A stretch of 64,000 nucleotides of DNA from Zingiber officinale (lineage: Eukaryota > Streptophyta > Magnoliopsida > Zingiberales > Zingiberaceae): NCBI RefSeq assembly GCF_018446385.1, contig NC_055991.1, forward strand, positions 118,277,794 to 118,341,793, written 5' to 3'. Shown piece by piece: positions 31,528 through 43,375 of the stretch (its first letter is position 1; every line of letters begins with the position of its first letter). Both the position numbers and the translations under genes were made by a program. The notes beneath the pieces were generated by a model. That model saw nothing but the letters and a program-made list of their open reading frames with translations, was not told the DNA's origin and made no database searches.

Positions 31528-34143
31528 CAACCCACTCAGTTGTACTAAAATGAAGAATACGACAGAAATACAACAGAAAACCATTACAAACCAAAAGAAC
31601 CACTACTAATCGGCTAGACTTACACAACACAACAAACCATACAAAACACCACATCACAACACTCCGGAACCAAAACCTAAATTTACATTACTAAGTAAAC
31701 CAAAAACATAGACCAAATAAAGTATAAATGAAAACCAGAAACAGGTCTTCGGATGTGAGGTGGGAACCGACAGACAGGATACTCTAAGCGACTCCATAAA
31801 TATCTACCTGATGTCTGAAACAAAAATATATCAACGGGGTGAGTCCAAATAGACAGGCATAATAAGTTATAACTAATAATAATAATCATGTGATACAATT
31901 TCCTGAACAAAGTAGGAAATGCAGACTGGAAAGTGCTGAAGAAAATTGTATTCACCAGGACCTCCTATCCAGAACATAAGGGTCATCAGACCATATACAA
32001 AATGTCACTTGTATGCATGTCAAACATATGCAACCACCAAAATATAGCAATCAATATGCAGCAATCACAAGCAATAAATGCAATCATGCAAAATGGTTCA
32101 AAGTGACATGTGTCACCCTTGACGTCAGTCAACCATCTCACACGCGATGGTGAGACTAAGTGGGTAGGGCTATGACAACTGTGCACTCTGTCATCACTGC
32201 CCTTGAGTGACCGAGTGGACAGGATGCTATCGGAGGACACCTATCCTCCTACCCCAAACAGAGTGGAGGAGCGCAATGTTCTCATTTCCCTGAGATAGTC
32301 CAGAGGAGGGATCCTTGTCGTGCTACCACGCTGCGTCACGTTACCTATAAGTGGACCAACGGAGTACTAACAGAGTAAACTGCACACACCTTGCCTGATA
32401 TATACCACTAACCCACGAGTAGTTGGGTGTGTAAATCATGTAACTGGTGATGTACTCAATAATAATGGAGTCGATAATCGCTTAGCATGCAATCATGCAA
32501 GATGGTACATGTCACTAAACATGTAGATGTTGACAGTATACACCTCCATATAAAATGACCTAAAAAGAAATAAATCATACAATGATCTAGGAATCGTAAA
32601 TCTAAGTACACAAATCAGATATGACAAATAACGAGTCTACTACACAGTAGGTCAATGTATGTCAGTATTTCTAAGAATAGGAGCACACATGGCAACAATC
32701 AAGATGGTATAAGCATGAATATATAACAGATAAAAATATAGACATACTACAAGAAACCAAATAGTGACATACCAAAGCAAATGCAAACATAAAAATTACT
32801 ACTAGCTATAAACTATTATGCATATCTAAAATGACCATATCAAGGAGATAAGTCAGAAGTACCGCCTCTAAAAGAAGATCATATCAACCAAAAGCCGACG
32901 TCGAGACGCTCGTCTCGAACCAAGGTCCTGCATTAATCAATATATACCTTATATTTAGCTAAAATTCATATGAATTAAATAGCTAACCAAAATCCCCTAA
33001 CCGAGTTAGGGAAAACCCAAATCAATATAATCACTAACCTGAAATATTGATTAACCCACTAATTATCCTCCATAGATCAACTAGGTTAGCTCCATTAATC
33101 TTAATCATTCCATAACTAGAATTTGATCTAGTTCGTATTCGAAACTACCTCCACAACTTACCCAAATCCAATTCTTGCTGTCAGAAATTGATGACCGGAG
33201 CTAGGTAGGGTGGTTGTCCCCTCAATGGTACAAACCTTGCTCTCCGGCAATGGTGACTCTGACCCTAGCAATACAGAGCACACTATGAAACACTGGCAGT
33301 GATGGATCAGGCAACGGTAGCAAGAAGGATCGAGGATGAAGGGCTCGGAGCTAGGGCACGAGAGTGTCAGCTCTGGGAGGCAGAACAAGAGATGGTTACC
33401 TCATTGGTGGCAGCAGTAGTTGCTACACAAGATCCCAAGCGAGGGGAAAAAGACTAATTCAACTCTCTGGCGTCGTCTCAGCCCTCCCAGCGTCGACGAT
33501 GTAGGGCAAAAGATGCTGCAGCGACCCCTTTTGGGTGATCGGGCAGAAGTAGCAGGGATTGGGTGAGGGGATGAGAGGTGAACGTGAGAGCTAGCCGGAG
33601 GTGTCCGGCCCTCGTGGTCGTCGACGCTAAAGAGAAGCGGAGGTGGCGAATCGGGAGGAGAGAGGAGAAAGCTTCGACGTCATTGCCCGACGATCGGCAA
33701 ACGGTGGTGAGGCCTCAGGTGGCAGCAGCGTCGGGGAAGAGAAAGATACGGAGAGAAGAGGATGCAGGCGTTTGGGTTTTCGGCGGAGATTGGGAGAGAA
33801 GAGAGGGGAGTTCGGCGTCGAAGGGAAAGAGGGGAAGAAATCGACAGAGGCATGGGTAAAGGACAAGAGAGGAGATAAGAAAAAAAAATAAGAAGGAAAG
33901 TAATTTAATTTAGTAAACTTAGGTTTGATTTAATCAAACCCTAAGTACTTTCCTAAATCAACTCCTACTTTTGGGTATTTCTAAACAGGTTTTTCCCAAG
34001 CCTATTAATTCATCCCCGTAAACTATGTCCTACGAGTTCTGAAAAATTCACAGAAAATTTCTAAAATGTTCCTAAAAATTTCCTTAATGTTATTCGTCCT
34101 TTAATCCTTATTATTTTATTTATTTTTATTACGATATTTTACA
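31294..34143. mobile_element. LTR-like insertion, probable 2.85-kb solo LTR
   Basis: The block starts TGTCACGCCCCAGAC and ends ACGATATTTTACA and sits between perfect 5-bp direct repeats CCCTC (31289-31293 and 34144-34148). TG...CA ends with a 5-bp duplication indicate LTR-element integration. No internal primer site, protein domain or second LTR was found, so a solo LTR is the simplest reading. Its size and TGTCAC start suggest a Ty3/gypsy family, which is inference. It interrupts LINE ORF2 and so is younger than the LINE. Frames at 33578-33890 are GC-rich low-complexity sequence. Confidence 0.7.
31431..31526. repeat. (TA)n microsatellite
   Basis: About 95 bases of nearly pure TA with two TACATA interruptions lie inside the LTR-like insertion. 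The long Tyr/Ile frames across it are artefacts. Confidence 0.95.
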
Positions 34144-35078
34144 CCCTCCAATATATATTTTTGCATTTTTTCTAATTCTACATTTGCTCTTCTTGCCTTC
34201 TCTGAGATGTGCTCAAACTTTCCCTTGTTCAATTCTCGCAATCGGCCCTTTAACCGGTTCAACTTTAATTTGAGCACGAATTGAGCATATCCTTCGGCCG
34301 GGGCTCTCCAAGAGTCCCTCACAATCCGTTGAAAATCCTGACGAAGAGTCCACATGTTTAGGAATTTGAAAGGTCGGTCTTTCGCCATTATATGCACTAT
34401 CCCACAAAAGTGATCCGAGAGGCATCCAAGAGCCGTAAACTCCGCATACACATCAAATTCTGTCATTAACCAAAAGGAATTAACCAGAACTCTATCCAAT
34501 TTAGAGGAGACCGTACCATTTGTCCAAGTAAGCTAACATCCAATGGAGCGAAGATCCACTAGTTCATACGCTTGCACAAAGTTTTGAAAATCTCGCATTT
34601 CATGATTGGTGACCGGTGCGCCTCCTTGCTTGTCATGTATAGTTAATACATAATTGAAATCCCCCATTACCATCCAAGGTTCAGAAGTAGCTACACTAAG
34701 TTCCTCAAGTGTCTCCCATAGCAGTGTCCGAGTGTCAATCGAATGTAGTCCATAAACAACCGTCACCAAGAAACTCCTTTAAGATATGTTGCATTTGATG
34801 TGATAATGAATGATCTGATCCATTGTCTTAAGAACCTCCATGTCTACCTTTTGTAAATACCAAAGAAGTAAAATACGATCATTATTAGACATATTAAAAT
34901 TATGAGCACAACTCATACCTACGAAACGTCTTTGCATAATTGTAGATAGAGATTCCTCTTTCAACTTTGTCTCCAATAAAGCGATTACTTAGATATCTTT
35001 ATGCCTAAGGAGGTGTTGCACTCCCCCTTGTTTTATGGGCTTGTGAAAATCCTTAATATTCCATGCGGCAACTTTCAT
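34116..35078 (-). pseudogene. LINE ORF2 endonuclease domain
   Basis: ORF2 probably starts at 35078 with MKVAAWNIKDFHKP (family MKVAAWNIRGF...). LLETKLKEESL, WMVMGDFNYVLTIHDKQGG and LGCLSDHFCGIVHI follow, the metal-binding motifs of an AP-type endonuclease. A stop after LLRHKDI (about 34988) and the break between the pieces ending at 34779 and starting at 34769 show it is broken. The C-terminal linker KLNRLKGRLRELNKGKFEHI is typical. The LTR-like insertion begins right after this part. Confidence 0.8.
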
Positions 35079-35242
35079 TGACCAACTCGGCGGACTGCTC
35101 GCGTCCGAAGTTGTCTCCTACAACTTGATACCGGTATGATACTTCCAACAGCCCCACTTGCGTTGTGTGATGTGATTGACGGTAAGGTTGAAATGGACAC
35201 CTCATATGTGATATGAATTGTCTCACTTGGTGCTATATTGCT

Positions 35243-36565
35243 TTAATCAGACGAAGAGGACGAACTTGCTGAGGACTTTGCATGTTGAGCAGCTAACGTT
35301 GGATGCTCCTCTCCACTCCGTGTATTATAATTGAAGACGAAAACTGCACTTTGTGGAATTGTTATTGGTGGATCCTCACCATTAGCTTCTTGACCACCAT
35401 CAGTATGAGATGACGAAGATGACGAACTAGTTGAGGAGGACTTTGCATATTGAGCATTACACAATAGTTGCCCCTCTCCAATTTGTGTGATAATGTTTAA
35501 ATTAGATTTTGCATTTTGGGGAATTGCCATTGGTGGATCCTCAACAACAACTTCTTGACCTCTATCGGTATGAGCAGTAGGTTGTTCAGTCGACATAGGA
35601 GTAGGATTTGCCACCATAATCTCCATGTTATTATGTTCAGCCGGTGCTTCCACATTTAGTCTTTGTTGTGCCAGCCTCCATTGCTGCCGCATTCTTGTTC
35701 TCCCTCGACCCCTTGTTGGTTGTGACCTTGGTCTTCATTGTCGTTGCTCATTGGCACTATTTCTCACATTATCCCCTGAAGGATTTGTTTATTTCCCTGT
35801 CGGAGTGCCACTTCTACGACATGTGTCCAAACGATGACCCAATCTTTTACACACATCAGAGAAATCTGGTAGGCTTTCATAGATGATATGGAGGTCAATT
35901 TGAACTTTAGTAGGCAAAGTGATAGGGACCTCATACACCCTCTCTCCAATCATCGTAATTTCCACCAAAAGTCTAGCATACTCCAAGCAATCTCTTGTAC
36001 GTGTCAAATTATTGGTGTACAGCGATTTGCCCACCTCCGATCCAATCATACTTACCACTTTTTGCGTCCAACAATCCACCGATAGCCCATGGATTTGAAT
36101 CCCAGCAGGGACAAAGCGACAGTCTTTGTTGAAGAGAAAATATCTTGGCATGATCCTCAGAAAAATAGAAATACCAAAGACAAAGTATGGTCCTCCCTTT
36201 AGAACCTTTTCTCGATCTTCTTCTGTGTCAAAGTGATAGACCACCCATTCATTCTTGTGTAAGAAACACGTATGATTAATCTTCCACCGAGTACCAATAA
36301 TTCTGACACCATCTATCCCAGGGTGCTGACCCATGAAGCAACCGACCAAATAGAACCCCATTGCATCTTCGACGCCATCAATGTTAATCCTGTTCAGAAT
36401 TTGAGTCAGACGAAGGCCGGATGAGCTGTCGCTGGTGTTGACGGAGAGGTGACTATGATACCCTTCTCGTATGTGCCCACAAGAATAGACTTCCACGTGG
36501 CGCTGAAGGACGATGATGACTGAACCGGCGGTACTTGAGCTCTGCGCGCACTTAAAAAAGCACAC
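35243..36565 (-). pseudogene. LINE ORF1 (DUF4283 nucleic-acid-binding protein), broken
   Basis: The piece 36565-35789 holds a DUF4283 domain (MGFYLVGCFMGQHPGIDG, EWVVYHFDTEEDREKVLKGG, VPAGIQIHGL) and the start of a zinc knuckle (VCKRLGH). The piece 35692-35243 is its low-complexity tail. The tail contains two copies of a roughly 55-residue unit, HTDxGQExxxEDPPxxIPQ...YAKSS/QHAKSS followed by serine runs. The two pieces are in different frames. DUF4283 is the usual ORF1 domain of plant L1 elements. The true start codon is unclear. Confidence 0.75.
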
Positions 36566-36569
36566 GGAA

Positions 36570-39500
36570 CGTTAGAGGCCAGAAATAGGGGAAAAGTTCC
36601 CAGAAAAAAATCCTCCGACGCTTAAGTGAGGTACCTTTTCCCTAGAAGAACAGTGTACGAAGGAGAAAGAAAAGTAGAAGACAATTGCGAATGTGCGAGA
36701 GAGCGTACCTGCGCAAAGGAGCTGACCTCTCTTTTTATATGACAGTGCGTACTTCTGGAGTCTGACTGATGTCGGAGAATGTCGGGTGTCAGGACCTGTC
36801 TGGTGATGGAGGACGCGTGGCACCCTCTTGTGGACTATAAGAAGGTTCCATTAGCAAATGACTACAAACAATTGGAATATTCCCTGACATACAGCAGCTA
36901 TTTCCTGACAGACAGTTATGATGCTCTGACTTTGTTATCGTGTAGCGCCTCCTATCCTACCTAGGCATGACTAGAGCGGCTCGGGATGATCCGTCAGGTA
37001 TAACACCTGACCTAAGTCTTGAGGGGCAGGGAGAGTTGTGATGAGATTGTTGGTTGTTACTCGGAATATCGTACCAGTTTCCCTGTATAAAAATTTTGTA
37101 CAAGTCCTGAACCATTCCTAACAACGTATTGTGTTTTTTAGAAATTAAATTAGGAATCGCAAGCGGAACTTAACATTATTGATTCCAAATTTAACTTATC
37201 TGTTCTTAGAGGTTTAGACTTGGATCGCAAACGATACTTAACATTATTAATCCAAATCCACCCATGTTACAAATTCAATTAAATATTAATTTCAGAGATT
37301 AGCTTTCAGGTTAAATATGGCGAGGCACTAGGCCTTCTTGGGTATGAGAGCATCCACCACTTCTTAGACAAAGCCTTTCAACGAAATTTAATATTTAATT
37401 TCCTCATAGTAACCCTAGGTTTAACCAAAAGGAACAATCGAATCATAAGATCAGAAAAAAACAAAAGAACACAAACTTGAATCACAAATTCGAAACCTAT
37501 AATCATATGCCTCTTGTGTTTGGTATTTCAAAATCTATATAAAGAAAATTAGTATGATGCGGAATAGAATTACTAGTTATACCTTTCTTTGTAAGCAACA
37601 ACCTCTTGATCTTTTATCGTATTCCTCTTCTTATCTCGGACGCCGTGTGGGCGACGATCTACCGAGACGAGAACCACCCAATCTTCCTTCTTCTCCAAGC
37701 AAGTTTCGGCCACCACAGGAACTCCAAGAGAAGATGAGGTTCGGCCACCACCAAGCTCCAAAGGATGCTAAGAAGCAAGACCTCCTATCTCTCCTTCTTC
37801 CTTTAGCAAGATCCGACCACCAACCAAGCTCCTTGAGATAAAGATGTCGTTGGCCAAGGAAGAAGAATAGGAGAGGGAGAGGAAGAGGAAGAGAGGGGCC
37901 GACCACCAACCAAGGAAGAGAGGAACCAAAGAAAATAGCTTGTTATGAGGTGAGACACCTCTACCCTCTCTTTTATATTCCTTAGTCTTGGCAAATAAGG
38001 AAAGTTTTATTAAAACTTCCTTATTCTTTTTGCCAATAAAAGGAAAGTTTAATAAAATTTCCCTTTCAAACTATATATAGCCGACCACTTTAATCCCTCC
38101 AAACAAGGAAAGTTTTAAACACAAAAGTAAAACTTCCTAATTTGTTTCTGAAAAATTTAAAATAAAAATTTCTCTTTTGAAAATTCCCTTCATGGTTGGT
38201 CATAAAGGAAACTTTTATAAATTAAAATCTCTCTATTAAAACACGTGGATGATTTACAAAAAGGAAATTTTTCTCTAAAATTAAAATCTTTCTTTCAATT
38301 TACAAATAAGGAAAGATATCAAATCTCTTCTTAATCTTTTGTAGAAACTATAAAAGGAAAGATTTAATTTTAAAACTCTCTTTTAAATCATGAGGATGGT
38401 TACAAAAAAGGAAAATTTTATCAAAAATTAAAATCTTCCTTTTAACTACAAATAAGGAAATATATCAAACCTTTTGCTTAATCTTTTGTAGAAAACTATA
38501 AAAGGAAAAAATTAAATTTTAAACTCTCTTTTAAACCATGGCTTCCACATAAGAAAGATTTTAAAAAATAAAAAAAACCTTTTAATTTATTGTGGCCAGC
38601 CACACCAAGATTTGGTTCAAGCTAGGGTCGGCCACCTAATGAAACCAACTCACCTTGGTTTGGCCAACCCTAGCTTGGGCTCCAAGCTAGGCTTGGCCGG
38701 CCATCTTAAGGTGGGTAAGAAAGTGGATATAGGTGGGTATAATACTTTATAAATAAGAGGTTACGATAGGGACCGAGAGGAGGAATTGGTTTTGGTCTCC
38801 TGATGAAATTAAGCTTCTCGTGTTCGCCCCGAACACCCAACTTAATTTCATCAATAATAATTCATATCACTAAAGAATTATCATTGAACTACTGCACCAA
38901 TCCCAAATTATATTTTGGGTTCATTCTTATCATGAGTGTGTTAATCTCTCTGTGTTTAAGATATAGAATGTTCACTAATTAAATGAGTTACTGACAACTC
39001 ACTTAATTAATATCTAGCTCCAAGAATAATACCACTCAACCTTATCGTCATGTCGGACTAAGTCCACCTGCAGGGTTTACATGACAATCCTTATGAGTTC
39101 CTCTTGGGGACATTATCAACCTAGATAACTAGGACACAGATTCCTTCTATAATCAACAACACACACTATAAATAATATCATTTCCCAACTTATCGGGCCT
39201 CTTGATTTATCGAACTAAATCTCACTCATTGATAAGTCAAAGAAATAAATATTAGATATATGTGCTTGTTATTATATCAGGATTAAGAGCACACACTTCC
39301 ATAATAACAAAGGTCTTGTTCTTTTATTCAGTCAGTATAAAAAGAACTTACCTTAAATGATCATGCTCAATACACTCAGAGTGTACTAGTGTAATTTTTA
39401 TAGTTAAGATAAACTAATACCAAATTACACTACGACTATTCTAATGGTTTGTTCCTTTCTATTTTAGTCGTAAGCTACTATTTATAATTTATAAGGAATT

Positions 39501-39870
39501 GATAACATGATCTTCTGTGTGTGACACCACACACCATGTTATCTACAATATAAATTAATTGAACAATTACACTTAGCATATAAATGTAGACATTTGACCA
39601 ATGTGATTCTTTATTTCAAAATAAATGTTTACAAAAAGTTAGGCTTTTAGTATATACTCTAACAGAGATCGCTCAAGAGCTGACCGGGAGTTGGCCTACT
39701 GAGAGAACCAGGCCTGAGTATGACCGAGCTATGAAAACCCGACCAGTCGGAGTGGGTCAGGCATCACCCCGATTGCACATTCTGATTCAGATATGAGATC
39801 CTAATCTGTAAACACTCACCCGAGCATCCTGCGTCTGGCGACATCAGGTGGTCGTACCTCTTCTTTCCCT
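36570..39870 (-). mobile_element. Gypsy-type LTR remnant split by a solo LTR
   Basis: The flanks 36570-37047 and 39665 to about 39870 together look like one GC-richer LTR. CTCCGACGCTTAAGTGAGG near 36610 resembles the Tat-type LTR word CTCCGACGCTCAAGTCAG of 48690, and a TATA-like box lies at about 36735 on the minus strand. The LINE joins it on the left. Its right end fades at about 39870 into sequence with loose TGACTGTTGAC-type repeats. Orientation and family are inferred from these words only. It is a broken fossil. Confidence 0.45.
37048..39664 (-). mobile_element. 2.6-kb solo LTR, copia type
   Basis: The block is bounded by TGTTGG...TAACA ends and a perfect 5-bp target duplication GAGAT (37043-37047 and 39665-39669). 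On the minus strand it starts TGTTAGAGTATATACT and ends CAACCAACA. There is no internal domain, primer site or partner LTR, so it is a solo LTR left by recombination. Its length and start recall SIRE-type copia LTRs of monocots, which is inference. It contains AT-rich near-repeats of the kind AAGGAAAGTTTTA (about 38000-38500). It is nested in a gypsy LTR remnant and is younger than it. Confidence 0.78.
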
Positions 39871-40692
39871 AGCTGCTGACTGTCACGTCCTCCTGATTGT
39901 TGATTGGCATGTCCTTCTGACTGTTAACTATCACGTCTTACTAATTATTGATTGTCATATCTTTTTGACTGTTGACTATAATATCTCTTTGACTCTCGTC
40001 CTACCTTTGTATACTGTATCAAATGTCAAGATGAAAGTTTTCTTCGAATTATATATATCTTCCTTCGATGCAAAGTTTTCTTTTTGACAGGTGAAAGTAA
40101 AAAAACAAGGATGCTTTAATTCTGAAGACAAACTCTGAGATGACACAAACTCAACAGATAGCTTTACTTTTTACGTCTTTGCAAAAGCTTCTCAAGTTTT
40201 CCCTTTCATCTTTTGTTTTTTCCTCTACTTATCTTAAGGTATCCTCATTGGTGTTCAGATACCTAGACCGAGTTGAATGACCGAACGGATCCAATTTTAA
40301 TATGATCGTTGGTTGGATTGAATGGTTCTCTACGTCGATTTATTTCGAAGCTAAAGATAATTTTATTCATCGGCTCGTAGTGAAATTAAAGAGGATATTT
40401 TATCCTATCGAAACAATCCTTCAAACGAGAAAAATAGACATCCAATAAAATATTTTATACTCATTTAAAATTGAATAACCATTCTACATCAGCTTATAAT
40501 TAAGTATACATGTATTCTTAATTTATTTAGTAGGTGTAGGAAGAACAAAAAAAAATGTCTACTTTCAAAATTAATTGAGCAAAATTTGAATATTTAAATT
40601 ATAAAAGAAAAACCCCTTCACTTCATAAGCTCCATTAAGAAAAACTCGAGAGAGGGTTCATATTCTACATATATATTTGTCTCCCTAAAAAT
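39870..40692. other. Gene-free stretch
   Basis: A degenerate repeat of about 26 bp (TGATTGTTGATTGGCATGTC type) occupies about 39875-40000. No gene, RNA or further element was recognised. Confidence 0.4.
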
Positions 40693-41066
40693 TAAGGATG
40701 ACAATTTTCTCCGTAGATTCGGAGTTCCACGGGGAAAATTTGAAATGGAGATAGGGATCCTCGATTTTTCGAGGATGGGACGGGTTTGAGGTGGGTATGA
40801 GAATACTATCCCCATCCCTGAATTCGCCCCGAATATTATTATTAATAAATAATAATAAGATTTTTTTTTAAAGTAATAATAATATTGATATTAATATTAT
40901 CATTAATAATAATGATAAAATAATAATAATAATTAAATATAGGGATGGGGTGGGATGAGGATTTGATCTCCGTGGGTTCCGATTCGAGGAATTCCCGAAC
41001 CCAAAAAAATGAAGACGGGACGAAGATAGGAATGACAAACCCGCCCCCGCCCCATTACCATCCCTG
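40693..41066. mobile_element. hAT-type MITE
   Basis: The element lies between perfect 8-bp direct repeats CTAAAAAT (40685-40692 and 41067-41074), the target size of hAT transposons. Its ends are imperfect inverted repeats: TAAGGATGACAAT on the left, and CAGGGATGGTAAT as the reverse complement of the right end. GC-rich subterminal words (GGGGACGGG type) and an AT-only ATTATTATTAATAA centre complete it. At 374 bp with no coding capacity, it is a non-autonomous relic. Confidence 0.8.
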
Positions 41067-41074
41067 CTAAAAAT

Positions 41075-41798
41075 CAACTCTAAACAACATTTAACTACTT
41101 TGAAATCATCCTGTGGTCTTATTCCATCTAAGAGCATTGACGTCATATTCTTAAACAAAGATTTTATGTTAAATTTTATATTTCACATGAAAAAAAAAAC
41201 CCTTTACATCATACATTTAAATTTGATAAACCGGCATTTAGAGAATGAAATATATTATCTAAATATTAAAATATTATTTTCTCTATTTCTCATATTCTTC
41301 TTTCACATTTATCATTCATAGATAATAATAAAAAATTACAGAAGTGAGAAAAATATTAAAAATAAGTAAATATATGATAAATTATAGAAAAATTGATGTA
41401 CTATTTAATAAAAATAGATATTCAAATTTAATAAAATATTTTTTTTCTATCTTAAATTTTGAATAAAAAATTTGACATAAATGTTCTAACTTATTACCTA
41501 TTAACCTAATACTATTTATTTGATTGAGAATTTTTTTTTGATAATCTTAATTATCTATCTAATGTTATCAACAAAAATTCTATTTAATTTAGATAATTAG
41601 TGATTCTCAAATAATGATTCATACCACATAGATAAAAGAGGCATGTAACATAGAATCAGAAAATCTTAGAAAAATAAGATTTTTCTTAATTCTGCGATTA
41701 ATGAAATTTTTTAATCAAAAATATCCTCAGATATTTACATTTTGGGATAAAAATAACCTTAAAATTTTTATAACGAAAATTTTATTTTAAATTATAAA

Positions 41799-41860
<62 letters not shown>

Positions 41861-42000
41861 CAAATAATATTTTATTTTATTTTATTTTTCATAACCTTAG
41901 TTATGTGATTACCTAATAATCATATAACTAAGATTATATAGGATAACTTAACTAAATATACCCTAAATTCAAACCTCAAACTCTAACCCTCTGTTTAGAT
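41075..42000. other. Gene-free AT-rich stretch with MITE-like repeat and TA microsatellite
   Basis: About 41515-41965 resembles 4068-4450: TTTGATTGAGAATTTT and GATAATCTTAATTATCTATC at one end, GATAACTTAACTAAAT at the other. The inside has been stretched by a (TA)n run at about 41805-41857. The rest is plain AT-rich DNA. Confidence 0.45.
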
Positions 42001-42580
42001 GGAGTGAACGAAAGTTCGTTAATCGGAAGGGGAAGAGAGGGGAAATAAAGTATTTATATTTTTTTATTTGAGAGGGAGGGAAGGTTCATTAATATAACAT
42101 ATGTTACAGTGTTTTGGAGGAAAGTGAAGGTAATGAAAATTAAATATATAAAGTTATAAAATTATCCTTACTTTTGTTATAAAATTACCGGGTTACATGT
42201 GTTCATTAACGAGCGTCAGCGTTGGCATCGACATCAGCATCGTGGAGTGCGAGCATCGGGCGGTGCAAGTCGAGTAGTGCGAGTGTTTTTCGTCACAACA
42301 AAAAGAATATCTAAAATAATAATATTTAGAATTAATATAATAAAATATGGATAAAATCTTAATATAAATTTTTAATTCACTTTATCCTTCCTTACACCTC
42401 AAATTAAAATATAAAAAATTCTTTCATTTAATGAATAAGAAAGATCAAAATTTATCCTTTCTTATTTTTCATTTTGCTCACTTCCTTCCAAATAAAATTT
42501 TACATTTCTCTTCCTTTTATTTATCCTTTTCTCCTCTTCCCTCACCTCCTCTCAAATAGTGCATAAAAAAAAAAAGACGA
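42001..42580. repeat. Possible second MITE-like unit upstream of the CLE gene
   Basis: CTGTTTAGATGGAGTGAACG near 42000 and the reverse complement of CCTCACCTCCTCTCAAATAG near 42545 form loosely matching inverted ends, with further purine-rich/pyrimidine-rich complementarity inside. No clear target duplication was found. This is a weak call. Confidence 0.3.
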
Positions 42581-43123
42581 GATCTTTTGTCTCATAATCT
42601 CTTTGTCTCCTTATATTTAGGACATTTAAACGGTTTTTTTTATCATCACTCAAGTTCTGTCAATATCTCTAAACTCTAAATTTTGATTTCTAATTTCTGA
42701 TTTCTGAATAGAGATTTTATTTTTTTCAGTAAAAAATATATTTTCTTTTATCCTTTAACCAATGGAAGAGGGGATAGGGAGATTACGAGATCTTCTCTCA
42801 AACCCTAAACCTTCCTTCCTAAACCCTGGACGCGCGCACACAGCGTCATGTCAAACCTTCCTTTAGACACAGGAAGCCTCCATCCAGCACTGACACACCC
42901 CATCGGGGCACATGGTCTCATTTAATGGGGACTTTAAGAAACCACCTGATTCTAAAGTGACTGAAAGGGGTAAGCTAGTAGTAGTAAGTCCTCTTCAAAG
43001 CTCAAGTCTTTTCCCCTCCTCCCTCCTTCCCCTCTTAACTCTGTTCATGGGTCTTCCTTCTCCTCTCTTCTTCCAGGTCCTCAAGAAGCCGCTGCTACCT
43101 GCTCAATCCCCATCAATCCCTGC

Positions 43124-43375
43124 ATGGAAAAACAGCACTGCCGCTTGCTCCTCCTCTGCCTCTTCCTGCTGCTCGCACTGCTTCGGCCTGCAGACTCCAC
43201 TCTGAAGTGTCCTCCTCAGCCGCAAAGGCATCTTCTGACTTCTGCTGCAGCTGCAGCTTCCGTGGCCGATCAGTCCATGGAGGTGCACGCCAAGAACGAG
43301 TCCAGAAGCAGCGCCGAGGTTGAGGAGAGCAAGCATGAAGTGCCCAATGGTCCGAACCCTGTCTCAAACAGGTAG
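43124..43375 (+). CDS. CLE peptide precursor, TDIF type (CLE41/CLE44-like)
   Basis: The 83-residue preproprotein has a hydrophobic signal peptide at about residues 7-25 (CRLLLLCLFLLLALLRPADS), a variable middle rich in Ala, Ser and Glu, and the CLE motif HEVPNGPNPVSN at 71-82, followed by a single Arg and stop. The motif differs from TDIF (HEVPSGPNPISN) only by Asn for Ser at position 5 and Val for Ile at position 10. TDIF is secreted by phloem and perceived by PXY/TDR to keep procambial cells dividing and block xylem differentiation. The two Pro residues normally hydroxylated are present. The start is the only ATG preceding the signal peptide in this frame. A longer overlapping frame from 42912 is in another phase and is ignored. 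No intron is needed, as usual for CLE genes. Confidence 0.88.
   Translation: MEKQHCRLLLLCLFLLLALLRPADSTLKCPPQPQRHLLTSAAAAASVADQSMEVHAKNESRSSAEVEESKHEVPNGPNPVSNR

Larger units (their letters stand above)
28900..36565 (-). mobile_element. L1-type LINE, broken, with a nested LTR-like insertion
   Basis: Parts in minus order are ORF1 (36565-35243), the ORF2 endonuclease (35078-34116), reverse transcriptase (31153 to about 29900) and the zinc-binding C-terminal domain (29333-29088). The insertion at 31294-34143 separates endonuclease from reverse transcriptase. ORF2 has several stops. One is in the catalytic motif: where LAYADDLILF is expected, the Tyr codon is TAA at 30148-30150. The element is therefore dead. 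The 5' end seems to abut a gypsy LTR remnant near 36570. The 3' end is not marked by a clear oligo-A tail, so outer limits are approximate. Confidence 0.8.

Noticed and set aside
31296-31657. Minus-strand frames rich in Tyr and Ile
   Set aside because: They are translations of a TA microsatellite.
33578-33891. Overlapping frames on both strands in the LTR-like insertion
   Set aside because: Low-complexity GC-rich sequence without domains; both strands are open for compositional reasons.
42912-43205. 97-residue frame overlapping the CLE gene
   Set aside because: Different phase and no CLE motif. The 43124 frame has a signal peptide and a TDIF motif.
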